Source of the DNA: Angiostrongylus vasorum
Lineage: Eukaryota; Nematoda; Chromadorea; Rhabditida; Metastrongylidae
Assembly: GCA_018806985.1 (NCBI GenBank)
Contig: JADANN010000174.1
Span: 1,996,001-2,060,000 of the forward strand
Direction of reading: 5' to 3'
DNA: 64,000 nt
Shown: piece by piece, positions 1 to 10,830 of the stretch
Layout: every line of letters starts with the position of its first letter
Numbering within the stretch: position 1 is the stretch's first letter
Translations under genes and position numbers: made by a program
Notes under the pieces: model-generated
What the model was told of the DNA's origin: nothing
The model's database searches: none
Seen by the model: the letters and a program-made list of their open reading frames with translations, nothing else

Positions 1-345
1 ATATACAGCGGGAGGATTCATTTCCCTCCCGGCAGGGTCTCTCAAGCTGAGTTGTCTAGCGTTTCCATTAGGAAGTTCAGCTAAGGCTAAACCAATATCA
101 GGATCTGTCACAGTCCTAGTACCAAACTAGTCGCATGGTGACAAATCTCCCCTCTGATCCACAAGGGCGGCGAGTGCCAATGGTGGTGATGACCCGGGGC
201 AGACTTCGACCTGGCTGACCACGGAACCGCAGGTAATCACAATGGCTAAACCAGCAAAACTTCCAAAAAAGTGGAAATTATGCTGGGCCTCGCACAACCA
301 GCGAAGACGGGCCATCCAAGTATCCAAGCAACTTGGCTGGATTAC
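1..345 (+). repeat. Dispersed repeat family R3, copy 1 (cut by window start)
   Basis: The start of the window is the body of a repeat that recurs at 2.1, 21.6 and 34.8 kb on the same strand and at 11.2 and 30.9 kb on the other. Shared landmarks are a block about a cggcagggtctcccaagctga type, a tggtgacaaatctccctctga type block and an AAAA-rich end followed by a tatgctggggccc type block. I do not recognise the family; it has no coding capacity and may be a SINE. Confidence 0.7.
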
Positions 346-464
346 AGTAGGACATCATTCCTGGTACGTAAAAGTGCGTATACGTTTTGAATTATCAAAA
401 CTGACGCGATATTACAGCATGTTAGAATGTTCTGGAAGCTCTTGCTAATGTTAGCCTCTTATTT

Positions 465-645
465 GCTGCCTACTATAATTTTCACGGCAGGGTATGATAT
501 AAGGTGCAACTGAAATGATGCTGGGATATTCGCAAAAACTGAGACCTTGGGCCAGATCGAATCCCTTGACCTCTCAGCCTCTTAGAAAGGTAATCGTGGT
601 TCGATCTGGCCTAGGGTCCAAGTTTTGCGAATATCTCAGTTCTTC
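465..645 (-). repeat. Dispersed repeat family R4, copy 1
   Basis: This is an inverted copy of the element at 26.9-27.06 kb; both contain the block ctactataattttcacggc or its complement and a gatctggcccgaggtc-like segment. The B-box-like ggttcgatc and the short length suggest a tRNA-related short element. Other copies lie near 4.5, 18.2, 36.8, 43.2, 52.65 and 53.9 kb. Confidence 0.6.
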
Positions 646-887
646 TCAGTGTTAAAGACCTTTCTTCTAAAGTGTTACTGTGATCCTTGTGGTATGTTTG
701 GTAATTGTGATGTCTATTAGATAAGAATTTGTTCATAGACCTTTCCAGAATCCTAGAACTCACCTACAAGTTCGTTGTTTGTGGTTTTGGTTGGTGACGT
801 CTCGCTTTGATATGTATTTTGTTAATCTTTATTCTGAGTTAACCTGGAACCTACGTGAGAAGAGTTTCATTCAAACAATATATACAG

Positions 888-1172
888 AGTGTCGCGTGTG
901 GCAAAGTGGTCGGAAGCGCCCTGCGACACACGCATGCGATCGATCTCCGCGTCCCTGGCTCACCGAGCCCTCCGTCCTTCCGGGGGTCGGAAACTTGGTA
1001 CCAGATTTGCCTGGGAGGATGGCAGCACTGGCTCGATACATCGGTAGGCCACCGCGAGTCGTTATGAAGGCCAGATATGCATTCAATTACTTCCAACGAT
1101 GCTTCATGAAGTCGGATGCATGGCGCATCCCTCAGGGATTGATCAACGCGAAGAGCTTTATCGTTTATTTCA
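888..1172 (+). repeat. SINE-1 copy (tRNA-headed)
   Basis: A roughly 280 bp element with a tRNA-like head (tagcgcagtggt type A-box region) and a conserved middle containing catcggtaggccaccgcgag. The tail reads cgatgcttaatgaagtcg followed by gatcaacgccgagagcttta. Six further copies occur at 6.0, 14.1, 20.0 (-), 20.4, 27.5 and 34.2 (-) kb. Open frames across it are repeat sequence, not genes. Confidence 0.8.
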
Positions 1173-1330
1173 ATGTATACTGAGTATTTCAGCATGATCT
1201 CCAAGCAGATATTCTGTCTTCTACTTCGGTTTCTTTGTTTCTAGCCATATAATTCTGTTGTGGTTTACATCCATTTTGAAAAGTATAATGGGAAGTAAAA
1301 CTTTGTTTTTCTTTAATATTTTAACCTCTG

Positions 1331-1337
1331 TTTCCAG
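1331..1337 (+). promoter_or_regulatory. Probable spliced-leader trans-splice acceptor of cct-2
   Basis: A TTTCCAG acceptor ends at 1337, seven bases before the cct-2 ATG at 1345. There is no obvious upstream coding exon in phase. In nematodes an isolated acceptor this close to the start codon usually marks the SL trans-splice site. This is inference from position and consensus; a 5' UTR intron is the alternative. Confidence 0.65.
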
Positions 1338-1344
1338 AGGCAAT

Positions 1345-4300
1345 ATGCTGCCTGTGCAAATTCTGAAGGAGAACGCACAGGAAGAGCGTGGTGCTACGGC
1401 TCGTATGAGCTCTTTCGTCGGTGCCATCGCTATCGGGGACCTTGTGAAGTCCACCCTAGGGCCCAAAGGAATGGTTGGTTTCACACGTCCACATTGTGTT
1501 CGTTTTCTCAAGCGTCATACTAATTTCCAGGACAAAATCCTCATCAGTGGTAGCGGAGAGCACCAGGGAATTAAGGTTACTAACGATGGTGCTACAATCT
1601 TGAAGTCCATCGGCGTTGATAATCCTGCTGCAAAGGTTCTCGTTGGTTCGTTTCATTTTCCTTGTCGTAGTTTCCACTTTGTTCTAGATATAACCCTTGT
1701 TCGGTCAATAAGAAAAATGTCTTTTTGATGCGAAAAGCTGAGTGGCTCATCTGGTTTTTGTAGATATGTCCATGACGCAAGACAGTGAAGTTGGTGATGG
1801 GACAACTTCTGTTACCGTACTGGCTGCTGAATTGCTTAAAGAGGTTCGCAATAATATATAGTCCTCTAATTAAAATGTGGGTGAGCTCGTAATGGAATTG
1901 AGTTAGGAATCTGGTCAAATTTCGTAGTTATTTTAAAATTATCGGTGTGCATCCTGTCGATCACCGAGTGTATAGGCCGAGAAACTCATCGATCAGCGCA
2001 TCCATCCACAAACCATCATCTCTGGATATCGTCGAGCATTAAACATCGCCCAGAAGGCGCTTCTCGACTCTAGTGTCAATTCGGGGTTCGTTTTTTTTTC
2101 TCGTATCAGTTTTATAGTTTGAGTTCATTAGTTTACCGCCTCTTCGTGGCTGGGAGGTGTTCCTGGGTGCCGGGCTGCGATGTACAGTGGGGAGCCTCAT
2201 CTCCCCGGCAGGGTATCCCAGGCTGAGAGTTTGGCGTTTCCATCAGGTAGCTCAGCTAAAAGTAAACCAGTACCCATGATCCACCACCGTCTTGGTATCA
2301 GACTACGTATGGTGACGAATCTTTCTCTGATCTACAAGGGCGGTGACTACCTGTGATAGTGACGACCTGGAGCAGACTTTGCCCAGGCTGACCTCGGGAC
2401 TCCAGGGAAGCATAATGGCTGAACCAGCAAAACTCCAAAAATGAAGAGTATGCTGGGGCCCGCGTAACCAGTGAGGGCGGAGCGTTCAAGTATCCAAGTA
2501 GCAAATTGGTTAAGTATAACAAGTTCTTGAAAGTAGTAGAATTGGTTGTGTGCAGTACTGTGGGAGTTACAAATGTTCAAGAAGAGATATGTTTAATGTT
2601 AAGCGATTATATAGAGAGAACATGAAGGAGGATCTGCTTAAAATTGCACGCACAACTTTGGGGTCAAAGATTCTGAATCAGCACAAAGAACATTTTGCCA
2701 AGTTAGCTGTTGATGCTGTTCTGAGGTTGAAGGGCTCAGGACATCTTGATGCCATACAAATTATCAAGAAGCTCGGAGGGTCTATGGAGGAATCATATCT
2801 GGACAGCGGTATGTTCAAATATAACTAGGTGGGGAGAGTGAGCATGCATAGTTAACATGCATGTTTTAGTCATAATAAACTGTTCAGGATTCCTTCTGGA
2901 AAAATTGCCAGGAATGTACCAACCGAAAAGGATTGAGAAAGCTAAGATTCTTATTGCCAATACACCGATGGATACGGACAAGGTGGAAACGTTTTTGTTG
3001 TTCAGTTTCCTCGTTGTGGTGCAACACAAATGTTTAATTTGTCACTGCAAAGGTTCATTACGGGCTTTTAATCCACATGTAAATATTACGTCTTTGTATA
3101 GGTGAAAGTGTTTGGGTCTCGGGTACGTGTAGACTCGGTTGCAAAAGTGGCCGAATTGGAGGCTGCTGAGAAGCTCAAGATGAGGGAAAAGGTCGATAAG
3201 ATTCTGGCCCATAAAGCCAATGTTTTCATCAACAGACAGCTGATATACAACTATCCCGAGCAATTATTTGCTGACGCAGGTGTGATGGCCATTGAGCACG
3301 CTGATTTTGAGGGTATTGAGCGTCTCGCTTTAGTTCTAGGTAAGAATTTTCTTTGGAAAGTTTTTGTCGAACTTTTTTCTGTCTTTCAGAATGTATAGAC
3401 ATACGTTTTTCAGCCTATTATTCACACGATTTTTTATATTGTTATTGAGGTGGTGAAATTGTTTCTACATTCGACACACCTGAAACTGTCAAGTTTGGTT
3501 CATGTGATCTCATAGAGGAAGTGATGATCGGCGAGGACCGCCTGCTTCGCTTCAGTGGCGTTCCGCTTGGTTTGTTCTTGATTGCTGAAACTTAATTTCT
3601 TGATCTAGTTCATTGACACTTTCGTGACTATCAGATAGTCTTGTGCTCTCATATATGCACTAGTATACTTTATTTATCCCTTCTTCGTTAAACAACCATA
3701 TCTCAGATGACTTTATTAATTGAGGTAAAAACTTTTACAGTTAACAAGCTATGCTAATAAAGTAAAAGTTTTCCGGTTTAACCATGTTGGAATCCTGACG
3801 TTTCTTGTAGAGGCTCATGTATGGAGCAGAAGAGGCAGCATTTTGTATAGCAGAGTATAAACAATGTTTCCGACTTTCTTCCTTATTAAATTTGAAGTTT
3901 ATGGATGTTCGAAAATTTTGGTTTTTAAACGGAGACTAAATGTACATTTTAACAACTAACATCATTGCTAATGTTAGTCATTACGTATGTGTTGTATCTT
4001 ATATGGTGTTCTATTGCTACATCTTTGCATACGCTCATTTGCTTTACCTTTCACAGTTCATCAAAGATTTATTTGATAGGTGAAGCGTGCTCCATAGTGC
4101 TGCGAGGTGCTACTCAACAAATTTTGGAGGAGGTAGAGAGGTCTATTCATGATGCGCTCTGTGTTCTTGTAACACACGTTAAAGAATCCAAGACTGTAGC
4201 GGGAGCCGGAGCATCCGAAATTCTCATGAGTACCGCAGTAATAGTCGAAAGCCAAAAGGTGCGTGGGAATATTCCGGTATCATTAGCGTGTTGATAGTGA

Positions 4301-5022
4301 TGTTCTGTGGTTCCAGGTAGCAGGAAAAGAGGCACTAGCTGTGGAGTCGTTTGGTCGAGCATTGGCTCAGTTACCCATTATCATCTGTGATAATGCAGGT
4401 CTCGATAGTGCGGATTTGGTAACTAGACTGAGAGCTGAACATGCGAATGGCCATCATAATATGGGAATCGGTAAACTGTTCTCTACTATTTTTTCATACT
4501 AGGCTTTTTGTTCTGAATACGGCTGAGAGAAAGGTGAAACGAAGGACTCGTATGGTATGGTGGTGAACGCGTTAGACCCCGTAAAGGGTAGCAGCGTGTT
4601 CGATCCCCCACCGCGCCCACCTGCGGTTCGAAGTTTTGCAAATATCTCAGTATCACTGCAGTTATATTTTACTACGCTTTTTATTCACATCTAGTTCAAA
4701 ATGTTCGCTAGTGATTGCTTTGAGATTTCAAAGTACGATTAGTCTACCAAGGCAGTCTCTTAATGAGAGACATATTCTGTTGGCTTAACGATGTGAATTC
4801 TATGTGATCTATAGTGCTTTTGTAAGTTTGTTTAAATGATTTCGTTCAGATATTGAGCATGGTGGGATCGCGGACGTAGTGGCATTGGGAGTGGTGGAGT
4901 CGTTCAACGTGAAATTGTGTATGGTTTCGAGTGCTGCTGAAGCTGCCGAACAGATTCTTCGTGTGGACGACATAATCAAATGTGCTCCACGTGCTCGCGC
5001 TCCTGACAATAGGCCATGCTAG
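1345..5022 (+). CDS. cct-2: T-complex protein 1 subunit beta (CCT-2 chaperonin)
   Basis: Encodes the beta subunit of the cytosolic CCT/TRiC chaperonin, the double-ring ATPase that folds actin and tubulin. Exons: 1345-1473, 1531-1645, 1764-1843, 1976-2085, 2615-2808, 2888-2982, 3102-3339, 3450-3569, 4080-4258, 4317-4470, 4850-5022. All junctions are GT-AG and phases agree throughout, giving 1587 nt (528 aa), essentially the length of the Caenorhabditis protein. Visible motifs are [11 protein letters not shown] at residues 33-43, [21 protein letters not shown] near 60-80, the ATPase GDGTTS in exon 3, [11 protein letters not shown] in exon 5, and the C-terminus DNRPC. The start MLPVQILK is the one used in Caenorhabditis. 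Intron 4 carries an R3 repeat and intron 10 an R4 repeat; the coding exons are intact. I see no operon partner in the window, as the next gene starts 5.8 kb downstream. Confidence 0.97.
2128..2516 (+). repeat. Repeat family R3, copy 2 (in cct-2 intron 4)
   Basis: Nearly full-length copy starting at a tttaccgcctcttcgtggct block and ending after tatgctggggcc. It lies wholly inside the 2086-2614 intron, so it does not interrupt cct-2 coding sequence. Confidence 0.75.
4505..4660 (+). repeat. Repeat family R4, copy 2 (in cct-2 intron 10)
   Basis: Contains the gagagaaaggtgaaacgaagga block and the agttttgcaaatatctcag terminus shared with the copies near 36.9, 43.2 and 52.8 kb. It is confined to the last intron of cct-2. 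Confidence 0.7.
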
Positions 5023-5245
5023 TCTAGAAGTTGTTATGGAGATCTTACTTTCCTCCTTGTTTTGTTGAATTGTTATGAATGGATTTTTACCGATCTTCTT
5101 AACCCCGGCCACATTTTGATATCCCTAGTAAATAAGCTGACCTGCTTTGTGTTTTTATCACTTTCTATTCTACATATTACTATTCTTCATAAATTTATGC
5201 ACCATATTCAGTGTGTTCTATTCCTTCTTTCGCAAGATTTCTTCT

Positions 5246-6640
5246 CTAAGCAGTTAACCTTTTGCCTATGATTGTTGTGTCCGTTGAGTTCAGTGAGACC
5301 ATGGCCAGCTTCTGCGTGCTATTCGCGCAATAACGTGATCTCCCAGATTGGCTCCTGGTCCTGAAGCTCTTCTCTGTTGTATGTTGCTTGTTATACTTTC
5401 TCCAGAGCCCTGCTTGGTGAAGCGGCAAATCATTTTAAGTCCGTTACGTAGCTGGATTTTCTCCTCATCCTTTTTCACTGATATCCATCGCCAAATATCT
5501 TTCCTGGCTAGAGGAAGTCTTTCGTAATTCGGCCAACTTGCGATTGAACACTTTTTCCATGCTCTGACAGTACAAAAGGAAGCGCTGTTTCATCCCTCAT
5601 AAGAATTTTCGTTCCCATTAATACCATTCTCTTTTTCGTTAATCCATATGTCTCTAATTCATTAATTTCCTGGTCAAACCTACTTTTTGGAGCCACATCG
5701 TTCTCTTGAAGTTCATCGTACTTCGTCGTCATAGTGGAGGAACATTGTTTTCCTTTCCCACTTTATGAACAAATATTACGCTTTTCCATCTGTTCAACGT
5801 GATCAACCCAGTAATCATTACCGGACCGCATTGTTTCCAATTGCTGTTTTTGCGCAAGTAGTTCTTATATCATCGACTGGAACCATAAACAAAAGTTCAG
5901 GGGACTAGAAATTAGACACTAGCTGAATGAGATCTTTGATTAGTAGTTCCGGTCGACTTATTTCTTTCGTCATCTCTTCCAACTTCCGTCTTGCACAAAA
6001 AGTTTTTGTACAACTAGGTTGGCTTAAGTACGCGTGTAGCGCAGTGGTCGGAGGCGCCCTGCAACAAACGGAATCAATCCTCGCGTCCGTTGCCCACCAA
6101 GCCTTCCTTTTCTCCAGGGTCGGTAGATTGGTACCAGAGTTGTCTGGGAGGATAGCAGCACTGGCTCAACACATCGGTAGGCCACCGCGAGTCATTGTAA
6201 AGACCAGATTTGCATTAAATCACCTCGATCGATGCTTAATGAAGTCGAGTCCATGGCGCATCTCTTAGGATTTGGTCAAAACCAGGAGCTTTTTTCTAGG
6301 TGGTTTTGAAGTTTTGATATCTTTTTTTTTCGATTCCTTAACTATCTTTTTTGCCGTGTTAACTGTAGAGCCGTAACGACTGTTTACCTCTTCAAATTGT
6401 GTGTAGAGAGCTTTCTTTCTTTTTAAGCCGTCAGTATTTTTGTTCAAGAGAAGCGAGTGCAATAGCTGTCCGCTCATTTGCGGCGGTCTCAAACATGATT
6501 TTCTCGTCTGCAACATTTGCTCTTGCTCTTACTCCGATTTCGATGTCTTCACAGTTGATTCTAACTCCAGAGTGCGTCTTGGCGAATTTTTTCGCTGTTT
6601 TCGGGTCCGGTGTAAATAATGGTCTTACCAATGAGTGGTA
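5246..6640 (-). other. Eroded coding-like stretch of unknown origin, interrupted by a SINE
   Basis: Minus-strand frames at 6431-6631, 6265-6516, 5508-5732, 5290-5478 and 5246-5428 each stay open for 60-83 codons and have charged, lysine/glutamate-rich composition with ordinary residue usage. No single frame continues between them, and a SINE-1 copy at 6030-6300 separates the two halves. I recognise no domain. It could be a decayed retroelement gag or chance. Confidence 0.25.
6030..6300 (+). repeat. SINE-1 copy
   Basis: Has the gtgtagcgcagtggtcggag head, the catcggtaggccaccgcgag middle and the cgatgcttaatgaagtcgag tail of the family. Confidence 0.8.
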
Positions 6641-7955
6641 TTGGCGAGTTCCTCAGAACCTGCTGTTTGAGTCAAATATATCTCATAGACCGCTGAATTA
6701 GTACCAGTTGCTTTAAGGTTACGATCAGCAGCAGCACAGAAGTAGCTGCTCTCGTTTGTTCCTAGCATTCTCGAGTACAGATTTCATTGTAGCCCGTTTG
6801 CTTCTGCGTGTACTACGGCGGTATGGTATTCTGGAGCGAATCAGCTAGGAGCTTTGAATGTGGATTGTGTAATGAAAGCGATTGGTTTCTCATAGGTCTG
6901 GATCCCGGTGTATTCGTTTGATATTATGTTCTACACATGTTCGACGTTGATCAAGAATTGAAGTTTATGAGGTACTGCAACCATTAGTTGGCCTCAGCAC
7001 CGTGGTTTTTCCCTGTTAACAATTTTTATCGCTTCTCTATGCCATGTAGAATGAAAACTAATATCTGAAGCCTTTGCTGTCTGGGGTTGAAGTTGATGTG
7101 TAAAATAAGCGGTCTTGCTACTACAGATTTTCGAGTCCACATGGAGAACCAATATCGTGTGCATCGTATGGCACGGGCTTGCAGTCAGTCCATCAAGTTA
7201 TCAACGAGTGCTGGGATGCGTGGTAGGTGGTTTGGACGGAAGTGTTAGCTCAGTTCTCTTGACGCTAGACCCAGTTTTCCAGACTAGTACGTAATGGGCA
7301 CGGCTCGAAAGTTTTATAACTCATAAGTCTTTGTCTCGGTTAACCCGTTGTCCTCCAATGTCTGTATCGTGGAACATTTTCACAGAACGCTAGCTGCCCT
7401 GATAACATAGCATCTACGCGTTTAGTGATTAACCGTCGACTTGGGCTTGAGATCTCGCTAAGTTTATTGTTTCTTCTTTTCCTAACACTTTTCTGTGGTT
7501 GCCTCTCTTAAGTTTAGGAGAGTGAAGGCTTTGTGAGAGAACAAAAAAAAGGGAGGTTGTGAAATGAGGTGTATCCTGCCAGTCTTTAAAGTGGTCCATC
7601 CGGAAATGACGCCCAGGCTACTTGTTGAAGCAGTGCAGTCACTTTCGTGTGCTTCCCTCTCTCTCAAAGGAAAACTATTGTAGTGAACAGGGCGAAACAA
7701 CCGTTATGCATAGCCTAAGAAACACAAACATATGTACACGTGTCACACAGTGTCACAAATAACGAGTTAAAAGTCATTTTATTAAAGACGTTTTAGGTCT
7801 AATGGGACCGGGGCCTTTTACAGCCTGTAAGAAAACGAGACCCAAGATATTCATTGTTAACTAAAATGTTTACATCTAAGAACTCTCAAGAATGTAGCAT
7901 TGTTGTTGACTAAACAGATTGGCTCGAGAAGGGATAACCTAGCCGATTTTAGCGG
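6640..7955. other. Intergenic stretch, nothing recognised
   Basis: No gene, RNA or repeat family that recurs elsewhere in the window was recognised here. The minus-strand frame at 7482-7700 has no recognisable protein character. Confidence 0.4.
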
Positions 7956-7959
7956 AGGC

Positions 7960-8215
7960 GGACCAGGAACTGCGTGGAATCTAGCTGATGAGTGATGTTC
8001 GTGGCAGCTCAGGTGCATTCTGCTTCTTGACTCCAGTCCGCCAACACCGGCCCGGCTCGACCGACCGGTCAGCTATTTGCTCAGCGGGCGCCTCCCTGCG
8101 CAGCGCCTTGCACAAACCGTAGCAGTGCCCTCCCGCTCGGCCTCCGGCACCGTACTGCGTCGTCGTCCGCTGCCGTTCTGAGCGTTCCAGCCGCTTCTGA
8201 TCACCTATATTGACA
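7960..8215. other. GC-rich island in AT-rich intergenic DNA
   Basis: About 250 bp of markedly higher G+C than its surroundings, with runs such as ccaacaccggcccggctcg and cctcccgctcggcctccggc. Both strands are open for about 40 (plus, from an ATG at 7988) to 70 (minus, no ATG) codons, which is expected from composition alone. It could be a promoter or 5' exon region of the PLPPR gene that begins 2.6 kb downstream, or foreign DNA. No motif decides between these. Confidence 0.4.
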
Positions 8216-10830
8216 GAATATCAACCTGTCGTCGATAATCTGGCAAACAAGATGTCTATTACGCCTTCACGGGCGCAATCGGAGGTGTATAGTCCTTCCT
8301 ATAGTTATCTCTATTCATTTCTACAAATAAATTTGTAAAGAGATTAGTATGTATATATAGAAAGTAAAAAAGAACCAGCCAATGCCAACAAAATTTCTGC
8401 TCACAGTGAACAATAAGTGGTTTCTAACAGTTCGGGTCAGGATTTCTAGTCGTACTTTTTCCTTTCATTTCGAGTCTAATCGAGGTTCCTTCAAGTTCAC
8501 AGAATTCTCCAGTTGCAATCGCACAGCCAAGTATGAGAAAGATGCTCGATCGTCTCTATAGGTAGGATAGGATTTGCGAATGTCGCTAGGGCGTAATGTG
8601 AAATAACTGTCTGTTGTGTCCATGTTCAAGCTTAAAGGGATATATCTTCCTACACGTCATAGATTAGCCAAGAATACTTTCGTAACTTTCTAGTTCAGAA
8701 CATTGCGAGAACTCTACCGTTCATCGTTTCATGCTTTTACACTTTCTGTTTATTTGCACTCAAAGTGCTTAAACAGCTCACAAAGTAAGTGTGATATTTC
8801 ATGGAACACGCGAGAAATCCCCATGTTTCGTATTTTAGGCTTCCAGTTCATTTTCTATGTTTCTGGATGACTTTGATTTTCCATTTCTTTCGATAACGGC
8901 ATGGGATATTAACAAAAAAGTTTCTGCTGCGGTCTCGTCTCGCGCTGTTCATCACTTTACCGACGTTATGTACTGAAAAGCCAGTGTCAGACTAGGAGAT
9001 AATGTCTTATCCAATTTACTGGAAGTTCCATCTCTAACTGTGTAGTTTTCCTTCTCAACTAGACTTTGCAGTTTCTTTCTGTCTTCATGGCCAACATCAA
9101 ATGAAGAAAAAAAAACAAAACTTGAAATGTTGAGGAAAAGGACACTTTCTCTATGAAACACTTTTTTTCCAACAGTTAAAGAAAGTGTTGAAGGAACCCT
9201 TTAATAAATAGCGAATATATTGATTACTTCAGCACATTTAGACTTAGAGATGAAAGCTGCTTTGAAGTTGTACGCGTCCATCCGTTCACGAGGTATATGT
9301 AGGTGTGCATTACAACGATTGTACCCATAACGAACTTTGAGTATTGTCGGAATTTAGAACATAATGTGTGAGCCACTAAGCAAACACTGAGAAACTTGTT
9401 AACGTTGGAGTGCAGATTCCAGCACGGGGGTGTGGGCGGCGTTGGTGTTAGCGCACAGTCATCCGTTTCACGTCCTCCAGACTTCGACGAAGCCGTGTCT
9501 CGTCGTTTCTTCTTTCAGTATCTGACGGGATGAACACGTACTGTTTATTCTCCCCGTTGACGTGTAATGTTGGCAGCACACAGTCTGTATACTATAAACT
9601 CAGAGAAAAGATTACTTGGAGAAATAATGCGTTGTTTGGCCCCTGTAAACACGGAGCCGAAGAACGAGGCGGAAATGGGAGCTGCCTCAGAGGATCAGGA
9701 AACAGTGAATATTCTTTGGGAAACGATTGCGTTTCGGAAGAGTCACACTTGTATCACCTTAACGCCTCCCTTTCTACCATTGTTTTTTCTTTGCTTCTCA
9801 ACGAGAAATTCAGATCACAAATTGAAGACCAGTACAGATGCTATCGATGACAAAAGGAAGAAGGCCGGAAATAAGGTGATGAACTGTGCAACTTGTCATC
9901 GCCCTTATAGAAAGTCATGATGATCAGTGAGCACTTCGACACGTAGGAGGATACTTCGAAATCATAGCGATGTTGTTATTGAAGAGCCAAGGTGATTCCA
10001 CACAATTTCTTCAACCCATATGCAAGGGATCGGAATGCCCATATTCTCTTTGGAGAACAGTCATTAGTAATTTTTTACAATGAAATGTAGAGTTGCAAAA
10101 AAGGTATTTATAAAGGATGATAGAGGCTCTAGGTGCTCTAGATTGTTATCATTCACAACAAGACTTTTCTCAAAACATAGGATACAAGTGGAAGAAGTAC
10201 TATTAGTCGTTGATTATGGATTCAACTACGTGATGTTTGACGGACATGGAGAGCTAAAGAGGTTGTGGAAGAACACTGTAATTTAAATGGCCAGGCTGAT
10301 TTCTTCCCCATAAGAGTTTCTCATACTCGGTGTTACGCTGTTACAACTGTGGTGTGTAGCTCTTACAAATTTCAGTGAAGGTTCGTTCTTATCATGAAAA
10401 GCGAAATGGTCAGATGAATGGGAAAAAAGAAGCGTTTGGGCGGCTTTTTTTAGAGCGATCTATGTGGTAGTTACATGAGAGATATGGTTACGTGAGAGAG
10501 AGGAACAAGCTGTGGTGGTTCGACTACTGTGAGAACAACCTGTACTCTCTCTGCTCATTTTCAGTTTTAATTCAAACTTCGTAGCATAGTCACATGCAAA
10601 ACAGTCTTCTTTATAGGTTACGGTAGTGAGATAAGTGAGCAGATGAAAATGAAACATCTACTTCAAATTACCCTTGTAATAGCGACGTGTAGGTTAAGCT
10701 AAGCTACCCCTGGGCGGCATCTCATAGAATGGCGTGGTCTTGTTGGTTATTCTGACTCAGTGAAATATGGGAAAAAGTTCATGCAATTTAAAGATTGTAT
10801 TCAAAAAACACAAAATGTTGTTGTTTGCAG
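8216..10830. other. Intergenic stretch, nothing firmly recognised
   Basis: No recurrent repeat or homologous coding block was found. A good acceptor-like tract (TTTCTTCTTTCAG) ends at 9517, sixteen bases before short plus-strand frames at 9530-9920, but these have no recognisable domain and no matching donor. Confidence 0.35.

Noticed and set aside
9530..9920. Two overlapping plus-strand frames of 106 and 117 codons after a good acceptor-like tract.
   Set aside because: No domain, no consistent donor, and composition is not clearly coding; not called as a gene.
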